Assembly (NCBI RefSeq): GCF_003852235.1
Contig: NZ_CP027732.1
Span: 5,456,001-5,520,000 of the forward strand
DNA length: 64,000 bases
Reading direction: 5' to 3'
From: Pseudomonas sp. R4-35-07
Lineage (GTDB): Bacteria; Pseudomonadota; Gammaproteobacteria; Pseudomonadales; Pseudomonadaceae
Position numbers and translations under genes: made by a program. Shown in pieces: positions 28,432-37,335 of this stretch (position 1 is its first letter; every line of letters starts with the position of its first letter). The notes below the pieces were generated by a model, which was given only the letters and a program-made list of their open reading frames with translations, ran no database searches and was not told the DNA's origin.

Positions 28432-28933
28432 CATAGGTATCTACACAACTTTGGCGTGGCCTGACCCTGTGACGGCTCGGGAGCCGAAGCCTCTCTAACT
28501 GACGCCCCGCGACCTAAATGTGGGAGGGGGCTTGCCCCCGATGGCGGCCTGACAGCCGACCAAGCTGTTGGATCAGAGTGAGTACATATCCTTTGCTGCG
28601 GTAACGGCGGCTTAGGGTTCCGCCCTGACGGCGGGTCACTTTGGAAAAGAGCCCCAAAGTAACCAAAGGGCTCTTGCCCCACCACTCGGCACCTCGCCCC
28701 GGCTCGGTGTGCCCGTAATCCGACAGTGATGTGGGGGGCCGCCGCCACGCGCCATCCATGGCGCGGGGCGGCTAAACCGGCATCCCTGCCGGTTTACCCC
28801 CCAAATCACTGTCGAATTCCGGCCAGCGTGGTTTAACGGGGCGCTTAGATCAAAAGCAAGAGCAAGAGCAAGAGCGGCTCGCTTCGCATCGTGGTTACTG
28901 TTGGCTGCTGCACAGTTGTGTAGATACCTATGG
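28432..28933. mobile_element. Non-coding inserted element with 19-bp terminal inverted repeats (MITE-like)
   Basis: CATAGGTATCTACACAACT at 28432-28450 is the exact reverse complement of AGTTGTGTAGATACCTATG at 28914-28932. The element is flanked by CTATCGGGG on both sides (28423-28431 and 28934-28942), fitting a 9-bp target duplication. One extra G at 28933 makes the right boundary uncertain by a base. It encodes no credible protein. Inside are a solitary REP arm of the main family (28517-28543), a set of stems (28600-28814) and an AGCAAG hexamer run (about 28855-28875). Size and structure suggest a non-autonomous element mobilised in trans. Confidence 0.7.
28721..28814 (+). other. Predicted three-way-junction fold inside the inserted element
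   Basis: CGACAGTGATGTGGGGGG (28721-28738) pairs with CCCCCCAAATCACTGTCG (28797-28814) at 17 of 18 positions. The closed region holds two hairpins: GCCGCC-AC-GCGCCAT with its mirror ATGGCGC-GG-GGCGGC (28741-28772), and TAAACCGGCA-TCCC-TGCCGGTTTA (28773-28796). Only two bases (28739-28740) and the small loops stay unpaired. Such order cannot be by chance and points to selected structure in RNA or single-stranded DNA. The strand is arbitrary because the fold is nearly symmetric. Confidence 0.75.
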
Positions 28934-28986
28934 CTATCGGGGGCAAGCCCCCTCCCACATTTTGATTGGGTTCGCAGGCCGATTGC

Positions 28987-29841
28987 TCAGTCGCCTGTGG
29001 CCACTTCCCGCTTGGGGTCCGTAATCCACTCACTCCAAGATCCCGCATACAACTTGCCCAACGGATACCCCGCCAAGCCCAACGCAAACAGGTTATGACA
29101 CGCTGTCACACCCGAACCGCAATACGCCACCAGCTCATCCGGCGACCGGCCCTGCAACTGCGCAGCAAAACGCTGTTTGAGCTGCTCAGCCGGCAAAAAG
29201 CGCCCATCACTGCCCAGGTTTTCATTGAAGGCCGCGCATTGAGCGCCTGGAATATGCCCGGCGATCGGGTCGATTGGCTCCACATCGCCACGAAAACGCG
29301 CCTGGGCGCGAGCATCGATCAACGTCATGCCCGGTTCGCCCAGGCGTTTCTGCAACTGTTCGGCATCGAGCACCAATCGATTATCCGGCGTACCGGCAAA
29401 CGTGCCTCGTTCAACCACCGGCGCATCCAGGCTCAATGGGAAGCCCGCCGCGTGCCACGCCTTGAGGCCGCCATCCAGGATAAACACACCCTCGCGCTTG
29501 CCGAGCCAGGCCAGCAACCACCATGCCCGAGCCGCAAAGGCCCCTGGGCCGTCGTCATACAGCACCACGTCGGTATCAGCGCTGATGCCCCATGCCTGCA
29601 ATTGCTGAATGAAGGCGTGCGCCGCGGGCAGCGGGTGACGGCCGGTCACGCCCTTGATCACCGGGCCGCTGAGATGGCGCTCCAGGTCGGCATATTGCGC
29701 CCCTTCGATGTGCCCTTCGGCATAGCTGCACAGGCCGTAATCCGGGTCTTCCAGGGCAAAACGGCAATCGAGGATCACCAGCCCGGCCGACGTTTGGCGC
29801 TCGGCTAATGCCTGGGGGCTGATCAGTTGGGCAAGCGGCAT
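28987..29841 (-). CDS. sseA: Thiosulfate/3-mercaptopyruvate sulfurtransferase (rhodanese)
   Basis: A 284-residue protein of two rhodanese domains. The C-terminal active-site loop is CGSGVTAC with the persulfide-forming Cys241; this loop is the form seen in mercaptopyruvate sulfurtransferases. The N-terminal domain is inactive in the usual way (YDDGPGAFAARAWWLL). The start at 29841 (MPLAQLISPQALAE) matches the family; an upstream in-frame ATG at 29862 is less likely. It is convergent with the YheT-like hydrolase gene and lies 33 bp downstream of the TetR gene on the same strand. Confidence 0.88.
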   Translation of the reverse strand: MPLAQLISPQALAERQTSAGLVILDCRFALEDPDYGLCSYAEGHIEGAQYADLERHLSGPVIKGVTGRHPLPAAHAFIQQLQAWGISADTDVVLYDDGPGAFAARAWWLLAWLGKREGVFILDGGLKAWHAAGFPLSLDAPVVERGTFAGTPDNRLVLDAEQLQKRLGEPGMTLIDARAQARFRGDVEPIDPIAGHIPGAQCAAFNENLGSDGRFLPAEQLKQRFAAQLQGRSPDELVAYCGSGVTACHNLFALGLAGYPLGKLYAGSWSEWITDPKREVATGD

Positions 29842-29874
29842 GACTGACTCCTGTGCATACAAAGGGGAAAGGTC

Positions 29875-30546
29875 TTACTTCACTTCTTCCAATGCCTGGT
29901 TCAATGGCACGTAAAACTCTTTGAACAACGCATCCACCGCCGTTTTTGCCTGAGGCGTGACAAACCCAGCCTCCAGCACCAGCACCTGATAGACCCCACG
30001 TTTTATCGCTTCGGCGCTCAAATGGGTGGAATTTTCATTGGTGGTGCACAGGAAACGCACCCACGAGGTCAGGATGATCCAGGCATTGAGGGTCAGGGCC
30101 TCGGTTTGCACCGGGTCCATCGTGAGGATGCCGGCGTCGACAAAGCCCTGGTAGATCGCCCCGCCCTGGATCAGGCAGCGCTGGGAGAAGCGTCGGTAGC
30201 CAGTGGCCAGCTCGGGGTCGCTTTCCAATAAATGTTCGAGGTCGCGGTGCAGGAAGCGGTAGCGCCACATGCCGGCCAGTACCGCCTGCAGGTAAAAGCG
30301 CTTGTCTTCCACCACCATCGCCCGCCCCTGGGGCGGGCGTAGGAAACTGTCCACCAACGCTTCGTATTCGCGAAACAGCACGGCGATAATCGCCTGCTTG
30401 TTGGGGAAGTGGTAGTACAGGTTGCCCGGGGAAATTTCCATATGGGCAGCGATATGGTTGGTGCTGACACTGCGCTCGCCCTGCTGGTTAAAAAGCTCCA
30501 GGCTGGTTTGCACAATTCGCTCGCTGGTCTTTACTCGTGGTGCCAT
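29875..30546 (-). CDS. TetR/AcrR-family transcriptional regulator
   Basis: A 223-residue regulator. The N-terminal helix-turn-helix is TNHIAAHMEISPGNLYYHFPNKQAII (in two parts: TNHIAAHMEISPG and NLYYHFPNKQAI, about residues 29-55). The C-terminal ligand domain has a WRYRFLHRDLEHLLESDPE segment often seen in regulators of lipid-related genes. It is divergent from the aldehyde dehydrogenase operon, and a perfect palindrome in the shared 144-bp space is a good candidate operator. The effector is unknown; an aldehyde, alcohol or acyl derivative is a reasonable guess from the neighbours. Confidence 0.88.
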   Translation of the reverse strand: MAPRVKTSERIVQTSLELFNQQGERSVSTNHIAAHMEISPGNLYYHFPNKQAIIAVLFREYEALVDSFLRPPQGRAMVVEDKRFYLQAVLAGMWRYRFLHRDLEHLLESDPELATGYRRFSQRCLIQGGAIYQGFVDAGILTMDPVQTEALTLNAWIILTSWVRFLCTTNENSTHLSAEAIKRGVYQVLVLEAGFVTPQAKTAVDALFKEFYVPLNQALEEVK

Positions 30547-30628
30547 AGGGCTCAGCTTCCAAACACGGGATTGGGCATCTTACGGCCTATCCGGGTCAGG
30601 ATAAATCTGGTTGTTACTGCAATGTTAT

Positions 30629-30657
30629 TTGACAATTTAGAGTAATGACTCTAAAAA
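30629..30657 (+). promoter_or_regulatory. Promoter of the aldehyde dehydrogenase operon overlapping a TetR-type operator
   Basis: TTGACA at 30629-30634 is a consensus -35, with TAAAAA at 30652-30657 (17-bp spacing) as a possible -10. Between and over them lies TTTAGAGT-AATG-ACTCTAAA (30636-30655), a perfect 8-bp inverted repeat. A dimeric repressor bound there would block the polymerase, which fits repression of this operon by the divergent TetR gene. Confidence 0.65.
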
Positions 30658-30690
30658 TCCAGGCAGACCTATAACAACCGGGACCGCGCC

Positions 30691-32118
30691 ATGTCTGCCA
30701 ACGTTGCCTACCTGCAGCAATCCCAGGCGCTGGATCAACTCCAGATCCTGTTCGACGCTCAACGTCGCGCCTATGCCGCCAACCCGATGCCGCCGGCCGC
30801 GCAACGCCAGCAATGGCTCAAGGCCCTGCGCGATGTGCTCAGCGATGAACGCCAGGCGCTGATCAATGCGATCAGCCAGGACTTCAGCCATCGCAGCGCG
30901 GACGAAACCCTGTTCGCCGAACTGATGCCCAGCCTGCACGGCATTCACTACGCGAGTAAACACCTCAAAGGCTGGATGAAACCTTCTCGACGTGCTGTAG
31001 GCATTGCCTTTCAGCCCGCGTCGGCCAAAGTCATTTACCAACCGCTGGGTGTGGTCGGCGTCATCGTGCCGTGGAACTACCCGCTGTACCTGGCCATCGG
31101 TCCGCTGGTCGGGGCCTTGGCCGCCGGTAACCGGGTAATGCTCAAGCTCAGCGAATCCACGCCGGCAACCGGCGAACTGCTCAAGGCATTGCTGGCAAAA
31201 ATCTTCCCCGAGGACCTGGTGTGCGTGGTGCTCGGCGAAGCTGACGTCGGCGTGGCGTTTTCCAGGTTGCGTTTCGATCATTTGCTGTTCACCGGCGCCA
31301 CCAGCATCGGCCGGCATGTGATGCGGGCCGCCGCCGAACACCTCACACCGGTCACCCTGGAGTTGGGCGGCAAATCGCCGGCCATTGTTTCCGCCGACGT
31401 ACCGCTCAAGGACGCCGCCGAACGTATCGCCTTCGGCAAGGCCTTGAACGCCGGGCAAACCTGCGTGGCGCCCGACTATGTGCTGGTGCCGGAGGAACGT
31501 GTGGACAGTTTTGTCGAGGCTTACGCCAACGCGATTCGCGGGTTTTATCCGACCCTGGCCGACAACCCGGACTACACCGCCATCATCAACGAGCGACAAC
31601 TGGCCAGGCTCAATGCCTACGCCAAGGATGCCACCGACAAGGGCGCCACCCTGATTCCTCTTTACGACCAGGGCCAGGCACGCCGTATGGCCCATAGCCT
31701 GTTGCTGAATGTGAGCGACGATATGACGGTCATGCAGGACGAGATCTTTGGTCCGCTATTACCGATCGTGCCCTATCGCGGCATCGACCAGGCCTTTGCC
31801 TACATCAACCAACGCCCTCGCCCGCTGGCCCTGTATTACTTCGGCTACAACAAACGCGAACAGGACCGTGTGCTCCACGAGACCCACTCGGGCGGCGTGT
31901 GCCTGAACGATACCCTGCTGCACGTGGCCCAGGACGACATGCCATTCGGCGGCGTCGGCCCCTCTGGCATGGGCCACTACCACGGCCACGAAGGTTTCCT
32001 GACGTTCAGCAAGGCCAAGGGCGTGCTGGTCAAACAGCGTTTGAACGCGGCGAAGCTGATCTACCCGCCCTACGGGAAAACCATCCAGAAGTTGATCCAG
32101 AAGCTGTTTATCCGCTGA
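30691..32118 (+). CDS. calB: Coniferyl-type aldehyde dehydrogenase
   Basis: A 475-residue NAD(P)-dependent aldehyde dehydrogenase, closest in pattern to coniferyl aldehyde dehydrogenases, which oxidise aromatic enals to acids. The cofactor region is VVGVIVPWNYPLYLAIG. The general base is Glu224 in LELGGKSPA and the nucleophile Cys258 in NAGQTCVAPD, at the family spacing of 34 residues. It is the first gene of an operon with a Tat lipoprotein and a GMC oxidoreductase, so it probably oxidises the aldehyde made by the GMC enzyme. Long-chain or terpenoid aldehydes are also possible substrates. Confidence 0.85.
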   Translation: MSANVAYLQQSQALDQLQILFDAQRRAYAANPMPPAAQRQQWLKALRDVLSDERQALINAISQDFSHRSADETLFAELMPSLHGIHYASKHLKGWMKPSRRAVGIAFQPASAKVIYQPLGVVGVIVPWNYPLYLAIGPLVGALAAGNRVMLKLSESTPATGELLKALLAKIFPEDLVCVVLGEADVGVAFSRLRFDHLLFTGATSIGRHVMRAAAEHLTPVTLELGGKSPAIVSADVPLKDAAERIAFGKALNAGQTCVAPDYVLVPEERVDSFVEAYANAIRGFYPTLADNPDYTAIINERQLARLNAYAKDATDKGATLIPLYDQGQARRMAHSLLLNVSDDMTVMQDEIFGPLLPIVPYRGIDQAFAYINQRPRPLALYYFGYNKREQDRVLHETHSGGVCLNDTLLHVAQDDMPFGGVGPSGMGHYHGHEGFLTFSKAKGVLVKQRLNAAKLIYPPYGKTIQKLIQKLFIR

Positions 32119-32146
32119 TAACCTCACCTGCGGGACAAAAAAAACA

Positions 32147-32692
32147 ATGAACCCCAGCCTGACTGAAACACCTGCGCTGTCGCGGCGCGGCGTCTTGAAA
32201 ATCGGCCTGTGCGCCAGCGCGTTCCTGGCCACCGCCGGGCTGGGGGCGAGCCTCAGCGGCTGCTCAAGCAGCACGCCGGCCAGCGGCTTTGCGCTGTTGC
32301 GGACCAGTGACCTGCCATTTTTGCGCGCGGTCATCCCGGTACTGCTGGAAGGCGCAGCCAGCGCCCAGGCCATCAGCGCCGGAATTGAAGACACCCTGAA
32401 AAAGCTCGACTACAGCCTGCAGTATCTGTCACCGCAGATGTTCAAGCTCACCCAGCAGCTGTTCGATGTGCTCGGCATGGGCATTACCCGAGGCCCGCTG
32501 ACGGGTATCTGGGGCAGCTGGGAAAATGCCAGCGCGGAGCAGCTGCGCAACTTCCTGCAGCGCTGGGAAAACAGCTACCTGAACCTGCTGCGCATGGGCC
32601 AGGGCTCGCTGCTCAAGCTGGTGACCATGGCCTGGTACTTCCGGCCCGAGTCCTGGGCCCATTGCGGCTATCCCGGGCCGCCGAAAATCTGA
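32147..32692 (+). CDS. Tat-exported lipoprotein, probable small subunit of the GMC dehydrogenase
   Basis: A 181-residue protein with a twin-arginine signal (LSRRGVLKIG, Arg13-Arg14) and a lipobox LSGC giving lipidated Cys39. The remainder is mostly helical with no cofactor motif. Architecture and position, directly before a GMC flavoenzyme, recall the small subunit of gluconate 2-dehydrogenase, which carries the Tat signal for the whole complex. A lipid anchor facing the periplasm is then likely. No cytochrome c subunit is encoded nearby, so the electron acceptor is unknown. The subunit role is inferred from context. Confidence 0.72.
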   Translation: MNPSLTETPALSRRGVLKIGLCASAFLATAGLGASLSGCSSSTPASGFALLRTSDLPFLRAVIPVLLEGAASAQAISAGIEDTLKKLDYSLQYLSPQMFKLTQQLFDVLGMGITRGPLTGIWGSWENASAEQLRNFLQRWENSYLNLLRMGQGSLLKLVTMAWYFRPESWAHCGYPGPPKI

Positions 32693-32729
32693 TTTGCATC
32701 CCCGACAATAAAAACCAGAGACGAACCTG

Positions 32730-34325
32730 ATGCCCGTACCCGATCTATTCCGCGACGGCATGGCCCGCGGCTGGAAAACCCACAACGGCGCCGCCCTCGA
32801 CAGCGACCTGACCCTGGAAGCCGACGTAGCCATCATCGGCAGCGGCGCCGGTGGCGGCACCACCGCCGAAATCCTCAGCGCCGCGGGCTACAAGGTGCTG
32901 TTGATCGAAGAAGGCCCACTCAAGACCAGCACTGATTTCAAGCTGCTGGAAGACGAAGCCTATGCCAGCCTGTACCAGGAAGGGATCGGCCGCATGAGCA
33001 AGGACGGTGCGATTACCATCCTGCAGGGCCGGGCGGTGGGCGGCACGACGTTGATCAACTGGACCTCCAGCTTCCGCACACCGGATGCCACCCTCGCCCA
33101 TTGGGCCAGCGACTACGCGGTGAAGGGCCATAGCAGCGCCGAGATGGCGCCATGGTTCGAGACCATGGAGCAGCGCCTGGGCATCGCGCCATGGGCCCTG
33201 CCGCCCAATGCCAACAACGACGTGATCCGCAAAGGCTGCGAAAAGCTCGGCTACAGCTGGCACGTGATCCCGCGCAATGTGCGCGGTTGCTTCAACCTGG
33301 GTTATTGCGGCATGGGCTGCCCGGTCAACGCCAAGCAATCGATGCTGGTGACCACCATCCCCGCCACGCTGGAGAAAGGCGGCGAGCTGCTCTACCTGGC
33401 TCGCGCCGAGCGCCTCAAATACAGCGGCGACATGATCAGCAGCCTGGAATGCGTGGCCATGGATGAGCGCTGCGTGGCGCCTACCGGCCGCAAGATCACT
33501 GTTAAGGCCAAACACTACGTACTCGCGGGCGGCGGCATCAACAGCCCGGCATTGCTGATGCGCTCCGGCGCGCCCGACCCGCATTCACGCCTGGGCAAAC
33601 GCACCTTCCTGCACCTGGTGAATTTCTCCGCCGGGTTGTTCGACGAGGTGATCAACCCGTTCTACGGGGCGCCGCAGTCGATCTATTCCGACCACTTCCA
33701 GTGGCAGGACGGCACCACCGGTAAAATGTCCTACAAACTAGAAGCTCCGCCCCTGCATCCAGGACTGGCCACCACCCTGTTCGGCGGCTACGGCGCGCAG
33801 AATGCCTTGGACATGAGCCAATTGCCCCACACCCACGCCATGCTCGCGCTATTGCGAGACGGCTTTCACCCCGACAGCCCTGGCGGCGCAGTGGAATTAC
33901 GCGGTGACGGTACGCCGGTGCTCGACTATCAGGTCTCGCCCTACGCCTGGGACGGCCTGCGCCGGGCCTTCCACAGCATGGCCGAGATTCAGTTCGCGGC
34001 CGGCGCCAAATCGGTCAAGCCCCTGCATCACGACGCCCGGTACGTGAATAACCTGGCAGACGCACGTAGTTTGATCGACGGTTTGAGCCTCGAGCTGCAT
34101 CGCACCACCCTGGGCAGCGCCCATGTGATGGGCGGTTGCGCCATGGGCGAAGACCCGACAAACGCAGTGGCCGATAGCCTCGGTCGCCATCACCAACTGC
34201 GCAACTTGTCGATTCACGACGGCTCTCTGTTCCCCACCAGCATTGGGGCAAATCCCCAATTGTCGGTGTATGGATTGACTGCCCAACTGGCGTCGGCTTT
34301 GGCCGAACGTCTGAAAACAGCGTGA
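32730..34325 (+). CDS. GMC-family FAD-dependent alcohol dehydrogenase/oxidase
   Basis: A 531-residue flavoenzyme. The FAD motif is VAIIGSGAGGGTTAEIL (GSGAGG at residues 37-42). A second signature, GRAVGGTTLINW, follows. The C-terminal domain has MGGCAMGEDPTNAVAD and ends NPQLSVYGLTAQLASALAERL. A cysteine cluster (GCFNLGYCGMGCPVNAKQ, near residue 190) is typical of a branch of GMC oxidases. It has no signal peptide of its own, so export, if any, would be by hitchhiking on the Tat partner 37 bp upstream. The likely substrate is an alcohol whose aldehyde is passed to the aldehyde dehydrogenase. Confidence 0.85.
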   Translation: MPVPDLFRDGMARGWKTHNGAALDSDLTLEADVAIIGSGAGGGTTAEILSAAGYKVLLIEEGPLKTSTDFKLLEDEAYASLYQEGIGRMSKDGAITILQGRAVGGTTLINWTSSFRTPDATLAHWASDYAVKGHSSAEMAPWFETMEQRLGIAPWALPPNANNDVIRKGCEKLGYSWHVIPRNVRGCFNLGYCGMGCPVNAKQSMLVTTIPATLEKGGELLYLARAERLKYSGDMISSLECVAMDERCVAPTGRKITVKAKHYVLAGGGINSPALLMRSGAPDPHSRLGKRTFLHLVNFSAGLFDEVINPFYGAPQSIYSDHFQWQDGTTGKMSYKLEAPPLHPGLATTLFGGYGAQNALDMSQLPHTHAMLALLRDGFHPDSPGGAVELRGDGTPVLDYQVSPYAWDGLRRAFHSMAEIQFAAGAKSVKPLHHDARYVNNLADARSLIDGLSLELHRTTLGSAHVMGGCAMGEDPTNAVADSLGRHHQLRNLSIHDGSLFPTSIGANPQLSVYGLTAQLASALAERLKTA

Positions 34326-34359
34326 AAAATCGCAGGATTCACCGCATCTATCTACATAA

Positions 34360-35262
<903 letters not shown>

Positions 35263-35286
35263 GGCTATTCAGCGTCTGTAAGGGCC

Positions 35287-35372
35287 TCATCGGGGGCAAG
35301 TCGAATCGTCGCACCGCCCCTCCCACATTTGAAATGTGTTCACATGTGGGAGGGGGCTTGCCCCCGATGGCG
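35287..35372. repeat. REP pair in tail-to-tail order with a loop-expanded left arm
   Basis: The left arm reads ATCGGGGGCAAG, then TCGAATCGTCGCACCG, then CCCCTCCCACATTT. The middle 16 bp replace the usual short loop. The right arm ATGTGGGAGGGGGCTTGCCC is normal. It separates the convergent fdx and mutM genes. Confidence 0.85.
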
Positions 35373-35393
35373 ATATCAGCCATCACACAGCAC

Positions 35394-36206
35394 TCAGCTC
35401 TGACACTTGGGGCAAAACACACTCGCCCGCTGCCCCAGCACCACATTGCGCAACTCGGTCCCGCAGACCTTGCACGCCGCGCCGCCCCGGCCATAAACGA
35501 ACAGTTCCTGCTGGAAATACCCCGGCTGCCCATCGCCGCCGATAAAGTCGCGCAACGTGGTACCGCCGCGCTCGATGGCTGCCGCCAGCACGCGCTTGAT
35601 CTCGATCGCCAGCTTCAGATAACGCCCCCGCGATATACCGCCCGCCGCGCGACGCGGATCGATTCCCGCCGCAAACAGCGCTTCCGTCGCATAGATATTG
35701 CCCACGCCCACCACCACCGCGTTATCCATGATGAACGGCTTCACCGCCATCGACCGTCCACGGGACAGCTGGAACAAACGCTCGCCATCAAACAGCGCGG
35801 TCAACGGCTCCGGCCCCAGGCGGATCAGCAGCTCGTGGTTGTGCGGGTCCTGGCTCCAGAGCATCGCGCCAAAGCGCCGGGGGTCGGTGTAGCGCAGGGC
35901 CAGGCCGGATTCCAGCTCGATATCCACATGTTCATGCTTGGCCGCAGGCATGCCGACTTCAACCAGGCGCAGGTTGCCCGACATGCCCAGGTGGCTGATC
36001 AAGGTGCCCACTTCGGCATTGATCAACAGGTACTTGGCGCGCCGCTCCACCAGCACGATGCGCTGCCCGGACAGGCGCACATCGAGGTCTTCCGGGATCG
36101 GCCAGCGCAGACGGCGCTCACGCACCACCACCCGGCTGACGCGCTGGCCCTCCAAGTGAGGGGCAATCCCGCGCCGGGTGGTTTCGACTTCTGGTAACTC
36201 AGGCAT
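35394..36206 (-). CDS. mutM: Formamidopyrimidine-DNA glycosylase (MutM/Fpg)
   Basis: A base-excision repair enzyme that removes 8-oxoguanine and cleaves the abasic site. The 270-residue protein starts [14 protein letters not shown], with the catalytic Pro1 (after Met removal) and Glu2. Lys56-type catalysis lies in RAKYLLI. The central helix-two-turn-helix has [13 protein letters not shown], and the C-terminal zinc finger is CKVCG with VFCPKC. The gene stands on the minus strand 21 bp downstream of the HDOD gene, possibly co-transcribed with it. Confidence 0.96.
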   Translation of the reverse strand: MPELPEVETTRRGIAPHLEGQRVSRVVVRERRLRWPIPEDLDVRLSGQRIVLVERRAKYLLINAEVGTLISHLGMSGNLRLVEVGMPAAKHEHVDIELESGLALRYTDPRRFGAMLWSQDPHNHELLIRLGPEPLTALFDGERLFQLSRGRSMAVKPFIMDNAVVVGVGNIYATEALFAAGIDPRRAAGGISRGRYLKLAIEIKRVLAAAIERGGTTLRDFIGGDGQPGYFQQELFVYGRGGAACKVCGTELRNVVLGQRASVFCPKCQS

Positions 36207-36227
36207 GTGTACCTCGGGAAGAAAGGC

Positions 36228-37094
36228 TCAGTGCGCGCCCAGCTCGCGGATCGACAACTTCAGGCTTTCGAAGTCGTAGTCCGACAGGCCCACGTAATCC
36301 AGCACCAGGTGGCCGATCGCCTCCCATTCACGGTCGACGGTCTGGTTGCCCAGCACGCGATAGGACGAACAAATGTGCTCGGCCATTTTCAGGATCGCCA
36401 GCAGGTTTTTAAGCACGGGTGCGCGCGATGACTCATCGCTGAAAATCGCCAGGGCGTTGTGGTGATTGGCGATGGCGTCGGTCACATGCTCCGGCAGGCG
36501 CCAGGATTTGGCGGTGTAGTAGCCCACCACGGCATGGTTGGTGTTGAACGCGTTGTTTTCGGTGTCGACCACACGGCAATCCGGGCCGGCATTGGCGTAG
36601 GCCTGTTCCAATACCGTCATGTAATTGGGGAACCGCTTGAGCATCAGCGGTACGCCGCAATCGTGGAACAGGCCCAGGGCATAGGCTTCGTCGACCGCTT
36701 GAGCGCCGGTGCGCTTGGCCAGGGTCAGGCAGGTCATAGCCACGTCCTGAGCCGTGTCCCAGAAGCGGTTGAGCGTGACGATGGTGTCATCGCTCATCTC
36801 GCCTTTGATCGACAACGCATTGATCAGGTTGATCACCGAGCGGCTGCCCAGCAGGTTCACCGCGCGCTGGATCGAGGCGATCTTGTTGCTCAGGCCGTAA
36901 TACGGCGAGTTGACGATTTTCAGCAACGCGCCGGACAGGCCCGGGTCCTGGGCGATCAACCGGGCGATCACTTCCAGGTCCGGATCGGGCATGTACTGTT
37001 CCATCTGCAAATCCACCATGATTTGCGGCTGGGGCGGCACGCTGATGCCTTGCAGCACCTGCTGAATCTGTTCGGCGGAAAGCTCTTGGGACAT
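36228..37094 (-). CDS. HDOD-domain signalling protein
   Basis: A 288-residue protein made mainly of an HDOD domain, an HD-like fold usually lacking the phosphohydrolase residues and found in regulatory proteins. The conserved PPQPQIMVDLQ and RLIAQDPGLSGALLKIVNSPYYG segments are at residues 16-26 and 41-64. SIQRAVNLLGSRSVINLI follows, and a later LGLFHDCGVPLML is the degenerate HD part. No output domain is attached. Roles of such proteins in Pseudomonas include control of c-di-GMP or stress signalling, but nothing here fixes the pathway. Confidence 0.85.
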   Translation of the reverse strand: MSQELSAEQIQQVLQGISVPPQPQIMVDLQMEQYMPDPDLEVIARLIAQDPGLSGALLKIVNSPYYGLSNKIASIQRAVNLLGSRSVINLINALSIKGEMSDDTIVTLNRFWDTAQDVAMTCLTLAKRTGAQAVDEAYALGLFHDCGVPLMLKRFPNYMTVLEQAYANAGPDCRVVDTENNAFNTNHAVVGYYTAKSWRLPEHVTDAIANHHNALAIFSDESSRAPVLKNLLAILKMAEHICSSYRVLGNQTVDREWEAIGHLVLDYVGLSDYDFESLKLSIRELGAH

Positions 37095-37178
37095 AAGTAC
37101 ACACTCTGGGCTAGGCGGGGATTCTAACCCTTATGCAGACATGGCCGACACCCAAATGCCAGATTGAAACCGGACTTA

Positions 37179-37270
37179 ATGTGGGAGGGGGCTTGCTCCC
37201 GATAGCAGTGGATCAGTCAGCTCATCTGTTTCTGACATACCGCTATCGGGAGCAAGCCCCCTCCCACATG
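37179..37270. repeat. REP pair (GTGGGAGGGGGCTTGC family), divergent genes
   Basis: Left arm ATGTGGGAGGGGGCTTGCTC, right arm GAGCAAGCCCCCTCCCACAT. It lies in the space between the divergent HDOD and rlmI genes, the only main-family copy in a divergent intergenic region. A TATACT at 37304-37309, downstream of it, could be the rlmI -10. Confidence 0.9.
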
Positions 37271-37335
37271 TCCGGCGGCGCGCTCAGTAACTACACAACA
37301 CGGTATACTCCCGCTCTTTTTTCCGGAGCGACGTC

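Larger units (their letters stand above)
28359..28962. repeat. REP pair interrupted by a 0.5-kb insertion; repeat island
   Basis: The left REP AATGTGGGAGGGGGCTTGCC and spacer run to 28431, where the right arm begins CTATCGGGG and breaks off. The right arm restarts at 28934 with CTATCGGGG and runs on to GGCAAGCCCCCTCCCACAT. Without the insert this would be an ordinary pair between the convergent hydrolase and sseA genes. The 630-bp gene-free stretch 28357-28986 is entirely repeat material, and its short open frames look spurious. Confidence 0.9.

Noticed and set aside
28404..28759. Open frames within the repeat island (81-114 codons)
   Set aside because: They run through REP arms and hairpin sequences, have no ribosome site and contain translated REP motifs. 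The region is better explained as a non-coding element.
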